From: Gordionus sp. m RMFG-2023
Taxonomy: Eukaryota; Nematomorpha; Gordioida; Chordodea; Parachordodidae
Assembly (NCBI RefSeq): GCF_954871325.1
Contig: NC_088777.1
Coordinates: 30,915,366-30,979,365, forward strand
Length of the DNA: 64,000 bases
Direction: 5' to 3'
Part shown: one piece after another, positions 27,501 to 42,500 of the stretch
Layout: every line of letters starts with the position of its first letter
Position numbering within the stretch: position 1 is the stretch's first letter
Translations under genes and position numbers: made by a program
The notes under the pieces: model-generated
Seen by the model: the letters and a program-made list of their open reading frames with translations, nothing else
What the model was told of the DNA's origin: nothing
Database searches by the model: none

Positions 27501-30500
27501 AAATATTTTATTATTATCAACAAATAAACATGATATGATTTAATATTTTTATTTATATATTATATTATGAAATGAAAATAAATTTATTTATTTGATGTTT
27601 TTTTAATAAAAAAAATAATATGCTGATATATATTGTAAAATTGTAATATTCTTTTTAATATAATTTATTATTGATTTTCACAATCTTCTTTTTAAATACA
27701 TCTTTTATTGAGGAATTATATTGTAAATTTTATTAGATAAATAAACAATCTTTTAGGTGAAATCTTTTATCATTTTTTTTATCATTTTTTTTAAATTATC
27801 TATTTTTTATTAAATGAGCTGGATTTTATGAAACTTTTTTGATATTATTTTATATGATCTTTTTAAAGATAATATTTTAATATAACAATTGTCATAATCG
27901 TTATTTTTAAGTTTTTTGAATTTTTTTGAAGAAAATATGTTAAAATAAGTACTAATAACATGTGTAAATATAAATTTAGTGAAGATGTACCAATGAAAAG
28001 TGACAATTGTCATAATCGTTATTTTTAAAGTATTTCGAATTTTTTTACTATAATATGTTAAAATAAGTATTAATAACATGTTTAAATAAAAATTTAGTGA
28101 AGATGTATAGAAAATTGACAATTGTCATAATCATTATTTTATATGTTTTTTGAATTTTTTTGAAGAAAATATGTTAAAATAAGTATTGATAACATGTTTA
28201 AATAAAAATTTAGTGAAGATGTACCATAGAAAAGTGACAATTGTCATAATCGTTATTTTTAAAGTTTTTTAAATTTTTTTGACGAAAATATGTTAAAATA
28301 AGTATTAAAAACATGTTTAAATAAAAATTTAGTGAAGATGTACCATAGAAAAGTGAAGATTGTCATAATCGTTATTTTATAAGTTTTTTGAATTTTATTG
28401 AAGAAAATATGTTAAAATAAGTATTAATAAGATGTTTAAATAAAAATTTAGTGAAGATGTACCAATGAAAAGTGACAATTGTCATAATCGTTATTTTTAA
28501 AGTTTTTTGAATTTTTTTGATGAAAATATGTTAAAATAAGTATTAAAAACATGTTTAAAAAAATTTTTAGTGAAGATGTACCATAGAAAAGTGACAATTG
28601 TCATAATCGTTATTTTATAAGTTTTTTGAATTATTGAAGAAAATATGTTAAAATAAGTATTAATAACATGTGCAAATAAAAATTTAGTGAAGATGTAACA
28701 ATGAAAAGTGACAATTGTCTTAATCGTTATTTTTAAAGTTTTTTGAATTTTTTTGACAATATGTTAAAATAAATATTAATAACATGTGTAAATATAAATT
28801 TAGTGAAGATGTACCAATGAATAGTGACAATTGTCATAATCGTTATTTTTAAAGATTTTTGAAGAAAATATGTTAAAATAAGTATTGATAACATGTTTAA
28901 ATAAAATTCAGTGAAGATGTACCGTAGAAAAGTGACAATTATCATAATCGTAATTTTTAAAGTTTTTTGAATTTCATAGACAAAAATATTTTAAAATAAG
29001 TATTGATAACATGTTTAAATAAAAATTTAGTGAAGATGTACTCTAGATAAGCGACAATTGTCATAATCGTTATTTTTAAAGTTTTTTGATTTTTGTTAAC
29101 GAAAATATGTTAAAATGAGTAATAATAACATGTTTAAATAAAAATTTAGTGAAGATGTACCATAGAAAAGTGATAAATTTTTATATTTTAAAAATTAGGG
29201 TCATGCAAATAACACCTCTACTGCTATCTCATAAATAAATTATTTACAAAACCACATTTAAAAATTTATAAACAACACTTTATATGAATAAAAATCACCT
29301 TTAAAAATATTTAATAAAAAAAATTTATTAATATTTACATCAAATTTTATGAAAAAATAGAGAAAAAAAATGTCGAGTTAATAATTGATTATTTATTAAT
29401 CTAATTATCTTTAGCTTAAAAAAAAAATATTTGTATTTTAATTTCATAATTTATAAAATTAATTATAGCATTAATTTTAACCCATTTGCTTCAAAAAACT
29501 TAAAAATAACGATTATAATAATTGTCGCTTATCTAGAGTACATCTTCACTAAATTTTTATTTAAACATGTTATCAATAGTTATTTTAACATATTTTCGCC
29601 AAAAAAATTCAAAAAACTTTAAAAATAACGATTATGACAATTGTCACTTCATTGGTACATCTTCACTAAATTTATATTTACACATGTTATTAATACTTAT
29701 TTTAACATATTTTCGTCAAAAAAATTCTAAAAACTTTAAAATTAACGATTATGACAATTGTCACTTTTCATTGGTACATCTTCACTAAATTTTTATTTAA
29801 ACATGTTATCAATACTTATTTTAACATATTTTCTTCAATAAACTTATAAAATAACGATTATGACAATTGTCACTTTTCTCTGGTACATCTTCACTAAATT
29901 TTTATTTAAACATGTTTTTAATACTTATTTTAACATATTTTCGTCAAAAAAATTCAAAAAACTTTAAAAATAACGATTATGACAATTGTCACTTCTCTAT
30001 GGTACATCTTCACTAAATTTTTATTTAAACATGTTATCAATACTTATTTTAACATATTTTCTTCAAAAATTCAAAAAACTTATAAAATAACGATTATGAC
30101 AATTGTCAATTTTCTATGGTACATCTACACTAAATTTTTATTTAAACATGTTATTAATACTTGTTTTAACATATTGTCGTCAAAAAAATTCAAAAAACTT
30201 TAAAAATAACTATTATGACAATTGTCACTTTTCATTGGTACATCTTCACTAAATTTATATTTACACATATTATTAATACTTATTTTAACATATTTTCTTC
30301 AAAAAAATGCAAGAAACTTATTATGACAATTGTCACATTAAAATATTATCCTTAAAAAGATCATATAAAATAACATCAAAAAAGTTTCATAAAATCCACC
30401 ACATTTAATAAAAAATAGATAATTTTAAAAAAATGATAAAAAAAAATTATAAAAGATTGTTTATTTATCTAATAAAATTTACAATATAATTCCTCAATAA

Positions 30501-33500
30501 AAGATGTATTTACAAAGAAGATTGTGAAAATCATTAATAAATTATTAAAAAGAATATTACATTTTTGGGTCATTCCATGTCAAATCGATCAAAAAAGGCA
30601 CTTTTTCGGCCGACCCCTTTTAAAATTGTTAAAAATTTCTGGAATTATTTAGATAGGTAAAAAAATGAGAAAGCCGTTTATTTTAACTCCCTAGCACACC
30701 TGGTTCTTGAGATATAGGGGCTCAAAGGTACAAAAAAGAGCCACTTTGAAATCTGTAAAATTTTTTAAATGCTTATATTTCAAAAACTATTTATAGTAAA
30801 AAAATTATAATATATCATTTTGTAGGTAAGGAAGTTCTCTAATGGGCTAACAAAGAATAATAAATATTGGCGGCATTTGGCGCCATTATAGACTTTTATC
30901 ATCCGGTTTACCTAAATTGCCTTACCTGTATTTTTAAGCAAAATAATGAGTTTGTTTTCGAATTTTTTTTTGCTTTTTATTTAGACACCTTTTATAAATA
31001 TATATACGATGTCAAAACCTTGGCGACGTTATCGAATTTTCCATAATATACATTTTTACCAAAAATTGAAGAAAAAAGTAGATGGCGCTAATGGTTGAAA
31101 AATATTATTCTTAAGGAAAATGAAAATATTGATACGTTTATAAGAATTATGATAAAATTTTCCAATTCTGCCATCTCCCCCCCCCCTCCCACTATCATTA
31201 AAATGTTTTACATTTTTTAGATCTCTACTTTGCTACTATAGCGAGTGAATGACTTATTAGCTCGATAATATATAACAGCTGCAGTAAAAATATTAGGCAT
31301 ATATTCGATTATATTTTACAAAATAAATTGTTTAAAACGATCTCTCTTTATGAGAAATAATTTTAACCTGTCCGTTCACATTAATTTTATCGTCTGTCTA
31401 CCAATAACAATCTGGATTTGGAGAGTGCAAAAACATGTATTCTAGGTGTAGATATTAAAATTTTATTCTATATCACAGATGGACGTACCAAATATTAAAA
31501 TGTTGCAACCCATTTAATCTACAGAGATATGCTTATTATCGCGAGAATCTAAGAAAGATTCTACCCTGGATGACCCAAAAAAATTTACCATTCAATTTAG
31601 ATATGTTGCTCTTCATGGCGACAAAAATTATCAAACATTCCTTATACTTCAAATGGCAATGTAGATATTGATTCTCCCCTTCATAATATTAATCAAGAGG
31701 CTATTGATAACATTAATATATCCCTACAATCAAATGGGGAATCTCTCATTAAAAGAAAACGCTTATGTGAAGAAAAGAAATATTCGAAGAAAAAAATATC
31801 TAGAGTAAAAAAAAGTTTTAACGACTGAAATTATACCATTATCTTTCTTCATCAAATGTGAAAAATTCGATGAAATTGTAGATACCTTAAAAATTAAAAA
31901 AATTATATGAAAGATATTTATTATTGGAAATTTGTTATATTATTAAGTGTCTAATGGGCATATGTCCACTCTGCTCCTCAGTCAATTAGTATATTTAATA
32001 GAAAATCAAAATTTTTTAATATAAAAAGTGAAAATATCTGGTTATTGATAAGTTAGCAGCAAAATTTTACCATAATCCGTAATTTTATAAAGTGCCATCT
32101 ATTTTTTTTGTAAATTTTTGGAGTCGATAGCGTCGCTAAGGTTTTGATATTGTATATATATTTAGCAAAGGTGTCTAAATAAAAAACAATAAAAAAAAAT
32201 CGAAAACAAACTCACTATTTTGCTTAAAAATACAGGTAAAGCAATTTAGGCAAACAGGATGTTAAAAGCCTATAAGAGCAGAACATAATTTGGATTATTA
32301 GTAAAATAATTTAATAAAATTAAATAACATTGATTAATTATACATTAATATAAATTAACGCTAACATTATAATAATATGCAACAAAATGGCCAAAGTCTA
32401 TACTATGCATAGGATGTTCAATTACGGCGTTTTATTATTCTTTGTTAACCCATTAGAGAATTTCTTTACCTACAAAATGATATATTATAATATTTTTTAC
32501 TATAAATAGTTTTTGAGATATAAGCATTTTAAAAATTTTACAGATTACAAAGTGGCTCTTTTTTGTACCTTTCCCTATATCTCGAGAACCAGGTGTGCTA
32601 GCGAGCTAAAATAAACGGCTTTCTCACTCTTTTACCTATCTAAATAATTCCAGAAATTTTTAACAATTTTAAAAGGGGTCGGCCGAATCGTGATCGATTT
32701 GACGTGGAATGGCCCTTTTACAATATAGCAGCATATTATTTTTTTTATTAAAAAAACATCAAATAAATAAATTTATTTTCATTTCATATAATAATATAAA
32801 TAAAAATTATTAAATCATATCATGTTTATTTGTTGATAATAATAAAATATTTACATTAAATATAAATAAAATAAATTATTTTACTAAAATCAATAAATAA
32901 TAATTAATGCTCATCGATGCAGAATTTTGACTAATTTAATTTTAGCCGATTTATAGGCTTAGCTAGACGATTTTTAGGCTTAGTTAGACGATTTTTAGGC
33001 TTAACCGATTTTTAGGCTTAACCTAATTAGGCTTAGGACATTTCTTTACCCAATTAGGCTTAGCCGATTTTTTCACCTAAAATCTCGGCTAAGCCTTTTT
33101 GTAGTCGGCTAAAATTAGCCGATTACGCATGATACAATAATAAAAAATATAAATTGTATCACGATAAAATATAAACAAAACTAAAATGTTTTAAATCACA
33201 CCGTGAGGCATAAAACAAAATGTAATTATATATAACAATATGTAATCGCGTAGTATATTTCTCTTTAAAATTAGCTAAAAATAAGGTTACTAATTGGAAA
33301 AAGGATTTTCTTAATCAAAGAATAAGACTCGTCAATAAAAATTTTATTCATTTGCCAGGAATATGGGAAAGAAGCAGACACTCCAGAAAAATATTTTGAT
33401 TAATTCAAATCGCCAAAAATGATTGAAAATATTTATCATATCAATGAAAAAATTAAAATTATAAGTAAAAACTATATTTATTGAAATTTCTACTAAAGAA

Positions 33501-36500
33501 GTTGATGTAACAGAATTCAAGGCATTATTGGACATTCTTTATGGAAATTTGTTGGGTTTGCGAATTGATATATTTAGAGCCACAATGTCACTCAAAAGAT
33601 TTAGAATTCTGATTCATACAATGAGATTTGATGAAAAAATGATAGATAAAGCAACTCATTTTTTCCAAGCTTTGGTTGATAACTGCTCCACATTGTATAA
33701 AATTTCAGAATATGCAACCTTAGATAAAATGCTTCCAGCATTTTGTGGTAAATGCCCATTCAGACAATACATGCCAAATAAGCCATCAAAATATGGCATA
33801 AAATGATATTCTTTGGTGGATGCCAAAACATACTACACTCTAAATCTCGAAATGTATACTGGAAATCAACCGGAGGGCCCAATTAACAAAAGTCATCAGA
33901 TGTAGTTGAAAGATTAATTCTTTAAAGCAATATAACCATGGATAATTGGTTTACAAATTATGATACTGCAGATACAAATAAATTAATATTAAAGGGCATG
34001 TTAAGGAAAAGTAAACCACAAATTCCTAATGATTTAATATTAACAAAGGATAATAGCATATTTGGATTTCAGGAAGACATAACAGCATTATCATGTTCAA
34101 AAGAAAAGGAAAAATGTCAAAATACTATCAACATTCCATCACAATAAAAATGTTGATAATAATCCAAGCAAAACTGAAATTTTAACATTTTATAATATGA
34201 CCAAAGGTGAGGTAAATATGGTAGATCAAATGACAGAAAATTATTCAATTTCAAGAAGGTCAAATCGAGGACCCTTAGAAATTTTTTACACACTTCTTAA
34301 CATAACATCAACATGGAACTTATTAGTCCATATTAAGTATGAAAATGTCTCAAATTGCTGTGACTTCTGAAAGAATCTATTTGCAATATTAAGCAAAGAA
34401 CAAAATGGGAAGAGTAACCACTCATGGAAGATGTAGTATGTGTCTTAGAAATAAAGATAATTTATGTATGAAGCATATTAATAATTTATGTGATAAATGT
34501 TTTGCAAGCCAAAATTAACATATTTAACCCTTCAATACTCTGGTGGGGTATATGAAACCCCAGGCATGCTAGAAATGATATTACATAAAAATGGTTAAAT
34601 ATTATGATCTGGATTCTTCAGTAGCTTCATCAAATATATCTTAGAATCTATATTCAAAATTTCATATATTTTGGTTGAGTTTAAGATATAAGCATTTTGT
34701 GACTGATTGGGGTTTGTGAGACCCCACCAGAGTAAATTTATAATTTTTCAAGAAATTTTTATTTTTAAATTTTTAAAATTACAAATATATACTATTATAA
34801 AATTTATTGAAACAAAATTTAAATATCTTTTATTTTGATTAAGATATATGAAAAAGAAAACTTAAACATTTTGGTGGAGTTATTTTATTCTTACTTTCAC
34901 CATCTGGCTCATTTCTCAAATTATTTTTATTATATACTATGATTTGATCCATCCCAAATGGCGAAGATTTTCCGGTTCATTTTTTGGAAGAATATGACTT
35001 AAAAAATGAAATGGAATTTTTATGTCTATGGATTCAAATATTCTTAACTCACTCTTTATCATGAATATGGTTATTCAAGACTCAAAAACAGATAAGATTT
35101 ATATTTCTTTATAATAATAATTACTAAATCTCACTATTACAATATCGGAAAGGGTAAGTTCCACTCATTTAGTTAAACTACAACTGGGTACATACAAGGT
35201 TTGTTGGTATCCTTGAGAAAAAAAATCGGCATATTTTTATGAAGGGTGGGCCTTCATAAAATTCACGTTCGCTCATTTTGGGCAGGTCTATGACCTACGT
35301 GCTAGATAAGATAAGATGTACTATGATTTTTGCAGATTCTGATAGTAAATAAAAAATTATTTAAGGTATAATATCATTTTATTTGAGGTAATTATGACTA
35401 TCTAATTGATAATGAGGAATAAGATTTTATTTATGATAGTGATCATGATACACAATCTGAATTAGATGAAGAAGAAGATATGCTTATGCTAGTTGAAACA
35501 GACAATAAACTTAAATATTTAGGTAAATATGGAATTATTTATCATATCTATTTCTCTATAAAATTAGCTAAAAATAAGGTGACTCAATTATGAAAATCTG
35601 ATGGGTTTGGAATTGAGATATTTAGAGCAACAATGACACTCAAAAGATTCAGATTTCTAATTCATACAATAAGATTTGATGACATATTAACAAGAGAAGA
35701 GAGAAAAATGGTAGACAAAGCAACTCACATTAGAAATATTTTTCAAGAATTTGTTGATAACTGCTACAGATCTTATACAATATCGGAATATGCAACCCTA
35801 TATGAAATGCTTCCAGCATTTCATGGTAAATTCCCATTCAGTCAATACATGCCAAATAAACCATCAAAATATGGCAAACTATACTCCTTATAAAAAAACA
35901 AAATATTTTTGTCAAATATGTAAAATAAATTTATGTTTAGAACACATTAATATTTTATGTAATAAATGTTTTGCATGTCAAATTTAGCATATTTCAATGT
36001 TCTATATTTTTTATATATTAGAATGTATTAGTGTAATTTTTTTTATGAAGAATAAAGATCTATATTATGAATTATCATGATTATATGATGGATAAGTTAT
36101 TTTTTTAATTTTATATTTGAAATTTTAAAAAAGTAAGCTTTTTTAAAAATTTTGGCACAAATTATAATTATCCTCATCATCTTTAATCTAGGCTTAAGAA
36201 ATAAAAATATTTAAATATTTTATCAAGATTAAGGTTAGATCTATTTTATATCCAAATATCAAATGAAAATAATGAATATAACTGGAGATATATACATTTG
36301 AAATTAGGGTTTATTAAACCCCACCCAAGTACTAACGTCATTTTTTTCACCGGATTATTGAAGGGTTAAATGTTTTATATTTTTTTCTATATTTGAATGT
36401 ATTAGTGTAAATTTTATATTGAAGAATAAAGAACAAAATTATAACTTATGATTATATGATAAATAAATTATTTTTCAAATTTAATATTTTAAATTTAAAA

Positions 36501-39500
36501 AAAGTAAGCTATTTTTAGAAAATTTTGGCACATTATCCTTATCATCTTTAATCTTAGCATAATAAATAAATATTTTATCAAGTATAAGATAAGTTCAATA
36601 TCATTATATCCAAATATTAAACCAAAATAATGAATATAAATAGAGATATATACATTTTAAATTGGGATCTTAGACCCCATCAGAGCACTTAGTCATTTTT
36701 TTCACAGAAGTATTGAAGGGTTATTAATCTTTTTATTTATACTATTTACCAAACGAATTTAAGATATAAACTAAAATGTATACTAGTTAAGCATTATATA
36801 TTCGCCTAACTGTAGGATTATTGCGATCAAATGAGAGTTAGAAGTCATATGGAATTTTTGGATTTATAACTCAATTCAAAACATAATAAGATCTTACTTA
36901 TTTTACTTATCTGAATAAACAGAAAAGAACAAATAATACCTGTAAAGATCGTAAATTTTGAATCGGAGAAAAGGAAAACTGTAATATATTTATATGTATA
37001 TGATTTTTGTGCAATTTAAAATCCGATATTTACTCAGGCTAAGGCGTGTTATGGTAGCTTATATTTCTGTTTTTGACTGACTGGAACTGATTAATGAATT
37101 AGTAAGTACTAATCGAGCAATACCTGTGCAGGTTCTATCATTTTGGTTCAAGAATGATGTCAATCTTGACAATTTTCTTATTTTGCCAATAATTCGACTT
37201 TCTTTAAACGATCTACTATACAAATTGAAGTACTTAAAATGTACTAAATATACATTAATTAATAATATAAGTTTCGGAATTAATGCTTAAAGAAATCTGG
37301 TTGACTTAAGCATTACAGATATGATTGATTTTATTTAGCTTATAATTCGGCTACTCTTTTTGTCGAAATGGATTGAAGAACTATAGACACTAAATATTAA
37401 TGCAAAGTATATATTTAGAACTTTGATATTCTCTGTCCTATGATACCCAGAGTTGTTAAGGACTGGCTCTCCAAAAACAACTGGAGCGCCCTCTCTTTTA
37501 AAAATCAGGAGCGGGAGCTAGTTTTTTTTTAGGGCTGAAGTGAAGGAGCACCGCTCCACGGCTCTTTTATATTTAATATATAAATTAAATCATTATTTTT
37601 TAATCTATTTATTTGTTAATTAATATTCAATAAAAATAAATTTTTATTCTATTTAAATTTATGCAATATTAAATGTTGAACCGAGTTTTATATTGGTTTT
37701 TCATCTAATCAGTTAAAATATTAAACATCAAGTTTTTCTTTCTTTTTATATTGAAAATTTCTTGGAAATTCTTGCAAGTCATATTAATATTCATTTTATA
37801 GATATATGATAAAAAATAGTTTTTGATATTATAGATCCAGACATCATAAAAGAAATAGAAATAAAATAAATTATCCATTTAAATAACTTTATTGCAGATT
37901 TTCAAAGATTATAATGATGAAAATATCATTGCCGCTATTATCCATCCTGCATTTAAAATTAAATTGTGAATGGATAAAAATGCAAATATGGAACTAAAGA
38001 ACAAATTGATTAATTTTTTAAGAAAACAAATTCCTGATGCAAAAACAGTTATTAGTTCGCGGGAACCCTGCAATTATTTGGAAGATTTTCTTGAATTCCA
38101 TGAAATTGATCATCAGGAAGATAATATATTGGACAAATATTCTTAAATAATAATATCAAAATTACTATTTTTGATAATTTCCTTGATTAAAAATATTTTT
38201 ATGAAATACAATACCCCGCTTCCCATTAGTGCTCCTGTTTAGTATTGCTAAACAGGTTTTAGGGGTAAGGTGTGGATGTTTGTTAGATTCAAATTTAGAA
38301 AATTTATTACTTTTAAAAGCTAATAAAAGATTATAAATTTGATTATATAATTTATTATAAAGAAAACTTTTTCGATAAAAAAATATGATTTTGTTTCATG
38401 TACTTACTAAAAAATGGAATTCAAAGGAGCGGCTATGGAGTGGCACTCCATTACTTGGAGCGAGAGCTAGGTCCTTTTAAAAATTTAGTGACAGGAGTGG
38501 GAGCTAGCTGCTTTTGAAAAGGTAGGTGCAGGAACTTTCTACTTTTAAAAAAGGAAGGTTAACAACTCTGATGATACCTAATTTTATTAATTTTTTTTCC
38601 CAAATTTCCATCCACCAAACAGATAGCAATAAAAGTACTAATTAAGTATGTGTTTCAGAATTTGTGTTTTTCACTTCACGTTAAAAGTGTGACGCTATAG
38701 TTTTCATTTTATTAATTCCCGGTTTCTTCCATGAGAAATTGAAAATATATGTTACTTAGAGATTGAAATGCTTAGTGTTGTTAAATATTAATCGGATAAA
38801 ATTGTGAAGTTGTAAGTTGATCATATTGATTAAATTATAATTTAAAAACTAACTTCCAAAAGAAAGAAGGAGTGTTTTGATTTAAACATTTGAGAATTGT
38901 CCCATAAAGAATAAAGCAATCAAATGTCCCGTAAAATTAAGAAAATTAAAAAATTCTCCCAATAGTCATAAATCCTCTAGTTTATATATGAAATTTTATA
39001 TTAAATAAAACTATTTATTTCATTCATATTTTGTCAAATAAAGGATATGATTAACTTAATAACAGCTCAATATTAGACTATTTTATAGTAAAATTGTAAA
39101 ATCTTAATTAAGCAAGTGTTTTGACAAAGAAAAGTCATAGCATAGAAAGAATACATTGACTATACATTCAAGTTCAAACATTCTGAAAGATAGCTTTGAT
39201 CTTATAACTTCAAGGATATGTTTGCAGAATATGCTTGAGAATTTATTAGGTTTATATCTTAAAAATGGATAAAATTTTTAAACTTTAATCAATTAATAAA
39301 CTTAAATATTGAATTTATATATTTTCAATTCCCCATTCAAATGCAGCCCCATAAAATTTTTAGTTTAATAAGAAATAGTTCTACATTCTCATTCAATTTA
39401 TTAAAAGCAGAATTTTGACATAAATTATGAAGAGTTGACAAAATTTATTTCTAAAGATAAGCTTGCAAAATAGAATCTTAAATATATGAAGATTTGTATT

Positions 39501-42500
39501 TCATTTTTTGACTTTATAAATATGCAAATACTTAAAGAAAGTTATAAATAAGCAAATACTTAAAGAAAGATTGATAAATATGTAATTTAACAAAAAATTC
39601 TTCCATACTTATACAAAATGTATTTGCATTTGTTTCACTTTTTATATTTTCTGCAGATTTTTTAAAATATATCAATTTCTTTCACAATTAAAAATCAAGT
39701 CTGGTTTTAATATTAAGCCCAACCCAATTATGGGTCATGTTTTGCTAATCTCTAATATATATTTATTTTTAGAAATTTTCATAAAAAATTTTGAAAGTGC
39801 CATAGAATAAAGATTATGATGACAACTCTCACCTAATCAGGATATATTGTTAGTGGAAATATATTGCAACATAATTAAAATATTTTTTTTTAAAAGTTGT
39901 AAAATAAAAATTATAATAATTGCCACCTAACCTGGTAAGATAAGAGGGGTTGTATAAACTAAATACAATAAAGATGAGAAAAATTAATAAAAAAAGATTC
40001 TAATTTATTAATACTGGACAATAATTTTGATTTTAATATATAATTGAACTATTCAACTTTTAGTTCATAACCTGAGTTAACAACTTAAGTGCATAATTGT
40101 TTAAGAACTGAGTTAACAAATTAAGTCAGTTTAGGATAGATTTATTCGGCTCATAGACTTAGTCAATTAACAACACTAGAAATGCTCATCAAAATAAAAA
40201 ATCTATGATCTCTGAAGATTTTTTTAAAGAATGCGCAAACGAATTTAATCAATTTTTCTGTAAAAAATCTTTTGAGATTTGGGGCATGACTAAAGCCCCC
40301 TATGAAAGAAGCTTAAATTTAATTATATTAATATAGAATCGTATTTAGCTTCAAAAGATAAGTCAGAAAATGTTATTTTTGATTTTAAAAAAAATGGTAA
40401 CATAGTAAAATTTAAAAAAATTAATTTTTTTACCTCGCGCCCCCTATTAAAGAAGCTTAATTTATAAAAAATGAACGTAGAATCATATAGAGCTTATTAA
40501 AAGGTGTAAAAAAATGTTAATATCATATTTTAAAACTTTTTATAACCTAGTGGGCTTCTGAAAAAACAAATTTTTTTTTGACTAAACTACGCGCCCCCTA
40601 TCAAAGAAGCTTATTTCATAAAAAATTAAAGCATAATCCTATTAAGCTCATTAAGAGGAATCAAAAAATGTTAATATTAAGTTTATAAATAATTTATAAC
40701 TTATTGAGATTTGGGAAAAACACTTAATTTCTTCTTTTTTTGACTAAACTATGCGCCCCCCTTAAATATACATTATAAATGAATACAGAATTAGCACTTT
40801 GCCAATTAAAAAATATAATTAGAAACATCGAAATTTTTTGGTAAATATAACGCTACTTATAAAGAATTTAGTTTAGATTATCAATAGGATTTAGACAATG
40901 AAATTGATTTTTCCAAACATGCTATAAATCGTTAGGAGCCCTCGTTATTTACGTTATAAGTTTCCAAAAAAAATGTTTTTTTTATAAACTTAATATTAAC
41001 ATTTTTTGATTCCTCTTAATGAGCTTAATAGGATTATGCTTTAATTTTTTATGAAATAAGCTTCTTTGATAGGGGGCGCGAAGTTTAGTCAAAAAAAGAA
41101 GAAATTAAGTGTTTTTTCCAAATCTCAATAAGTTATAAATAATTTATAAACTTAATATTAATATTTTTTGATTCCTCTTAATGAGCTTAATAGGATAATG
41201 CTTTAATTTTTTATGAAATAAGCTTCTTTGATAGGGGGCGCATAGGGGCGCGTAGTTTAGTCAAAAAAAAAATTTTTTGATAATATAAATATTTTTTTAA
41301 AAAAATAAATAATACCATTTTCTGAATCTCCTTGAAAAGTTATACATGATTCTATATTCATTTTTAAAAAATAATATATATTTAACGGGGGCGCGTAGTT
41401 TAGTCAAAAAAAGAAGAAATTAAGTGTTTTTTCCAAATCTCAATAAACTATAAATTATTTACAAACTTAATATTAACATTTTTTGATTCCTCTTAATGAG
41501 CTTAATACGATTATGCTTTAATTTTTTATGAAATAAGCTTCTTTGATAGGGGGCGCGTAGGGACGCGTAGTTTAGTCAAAAAAAAATTTATTTTGATAAT
41601 ATAAACATTTTTAAAAAAAAATAAATAATACCATTTTCTGAATCTCCTTGAAAAGTTATACATGATTCTGTATTCATTTTTTAAAAATAATGTATATTTA
41701 ACGGGGGCGCGTAGGGGTCGCGTAATTTAGTCAAAAAAGAAGAAATTAAGTGTTTTTTCCAAATCTCAATAAGTTATAAATTATTTATAAACTTAATTTT
41801 AACATTTTTTGATTCCTCTTAATGAGCTTAATACGATTATGCTTTAATGTTTTATGAAATAAGTTTCTTTGATAGGGGGCGCGTAGGGGCGAGTAGTTTA
41901 GTCAAAAAAAATTTGTTTTTCAAAATCCCACTAGGTTATAATAAGTTTTAAAATATGATATTAACATTTTTTACACCTTTTAATAAGCTCTATATGATTC
42001 TACATTCATTTTTTATAAATTAAGCTTCTTTAATAGGGCGCGTAGGGGGGTTCCATGTCAATTCAGCGAAACTTTTATCGCGAAACACTTTTTCGCGAAT
42101 GTCGTTTATCGCGAATGAATTTTATAGCGATACTTTTATCGCGAATCCACATTAGCGAATACTTTTCCGTGAAAACAATATAGCGAAACAAATATCGTGA
42201 ATTTTTTATAGCGAAACTCTTATCGCGAAACCTTTAAAGCGAATACATTAGAGCGAAATTTTTATCGCGAATCAATAATCGCGAAAATTTTATAGCGAAG
42301 TTAATATCGCGAAACATAAATCGCGAAGACAATATAGCGAAAACTATTTTGCGAAATATAACGCGGCCTATTATATTATTTATATTATATTTTATTTATC
42401 AACAAATAAACATTATATGATATTATATTTTTTATTTATATTAATCAGAGACCTGCAGAGGTACCATTTGCACGGCCCGGACCGGCCCGGTTTTAAATTT

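Larger units (their letters stand above)
27345..33129. mobile_element. Giant foldback element 1
   Basis: The ends are inverted copies of TGCGTAATCGGCTAA followed by short tandem AAAAATCGGCTAAGCC-type repeats, then a matching AT-rich block, then inverted arrays of a unit of about 118 bp (27880-29170 in one direction, 29510-30340 in the other) around a 340-bp centre. TGATACA flanks both sides. No transposase gene is visible. The right arm is interrupted by a separate transposon (30567-32715). Architecture fits a foldback or MULE-like element, mobilised in trans if at all. Confidence 0.8.
33260..36720 (+). mobile_element. piggyBac copy B1, split by copy B2
   Basis: The coding remnant lies at 33480-34520. 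The 3' flank is cut at 34523 by copy B2 and resumes at 36370 with TGTTTTATATTTTTTTC, which lines up with the 3' flank inside B2 (about 35999). The right end is TATTGAAGGG at 36711-36720, then TTAT. The left terminus is missing. Confidence 0.8.

Noticed and set aside
27880-30345. Regular repeats resembling a CRISPR array
   Set aside because: Units are about 118 bp, near-identical throughout with no unique spacers, arranged as opposed inverted arrays in a eukaryotic sequence.
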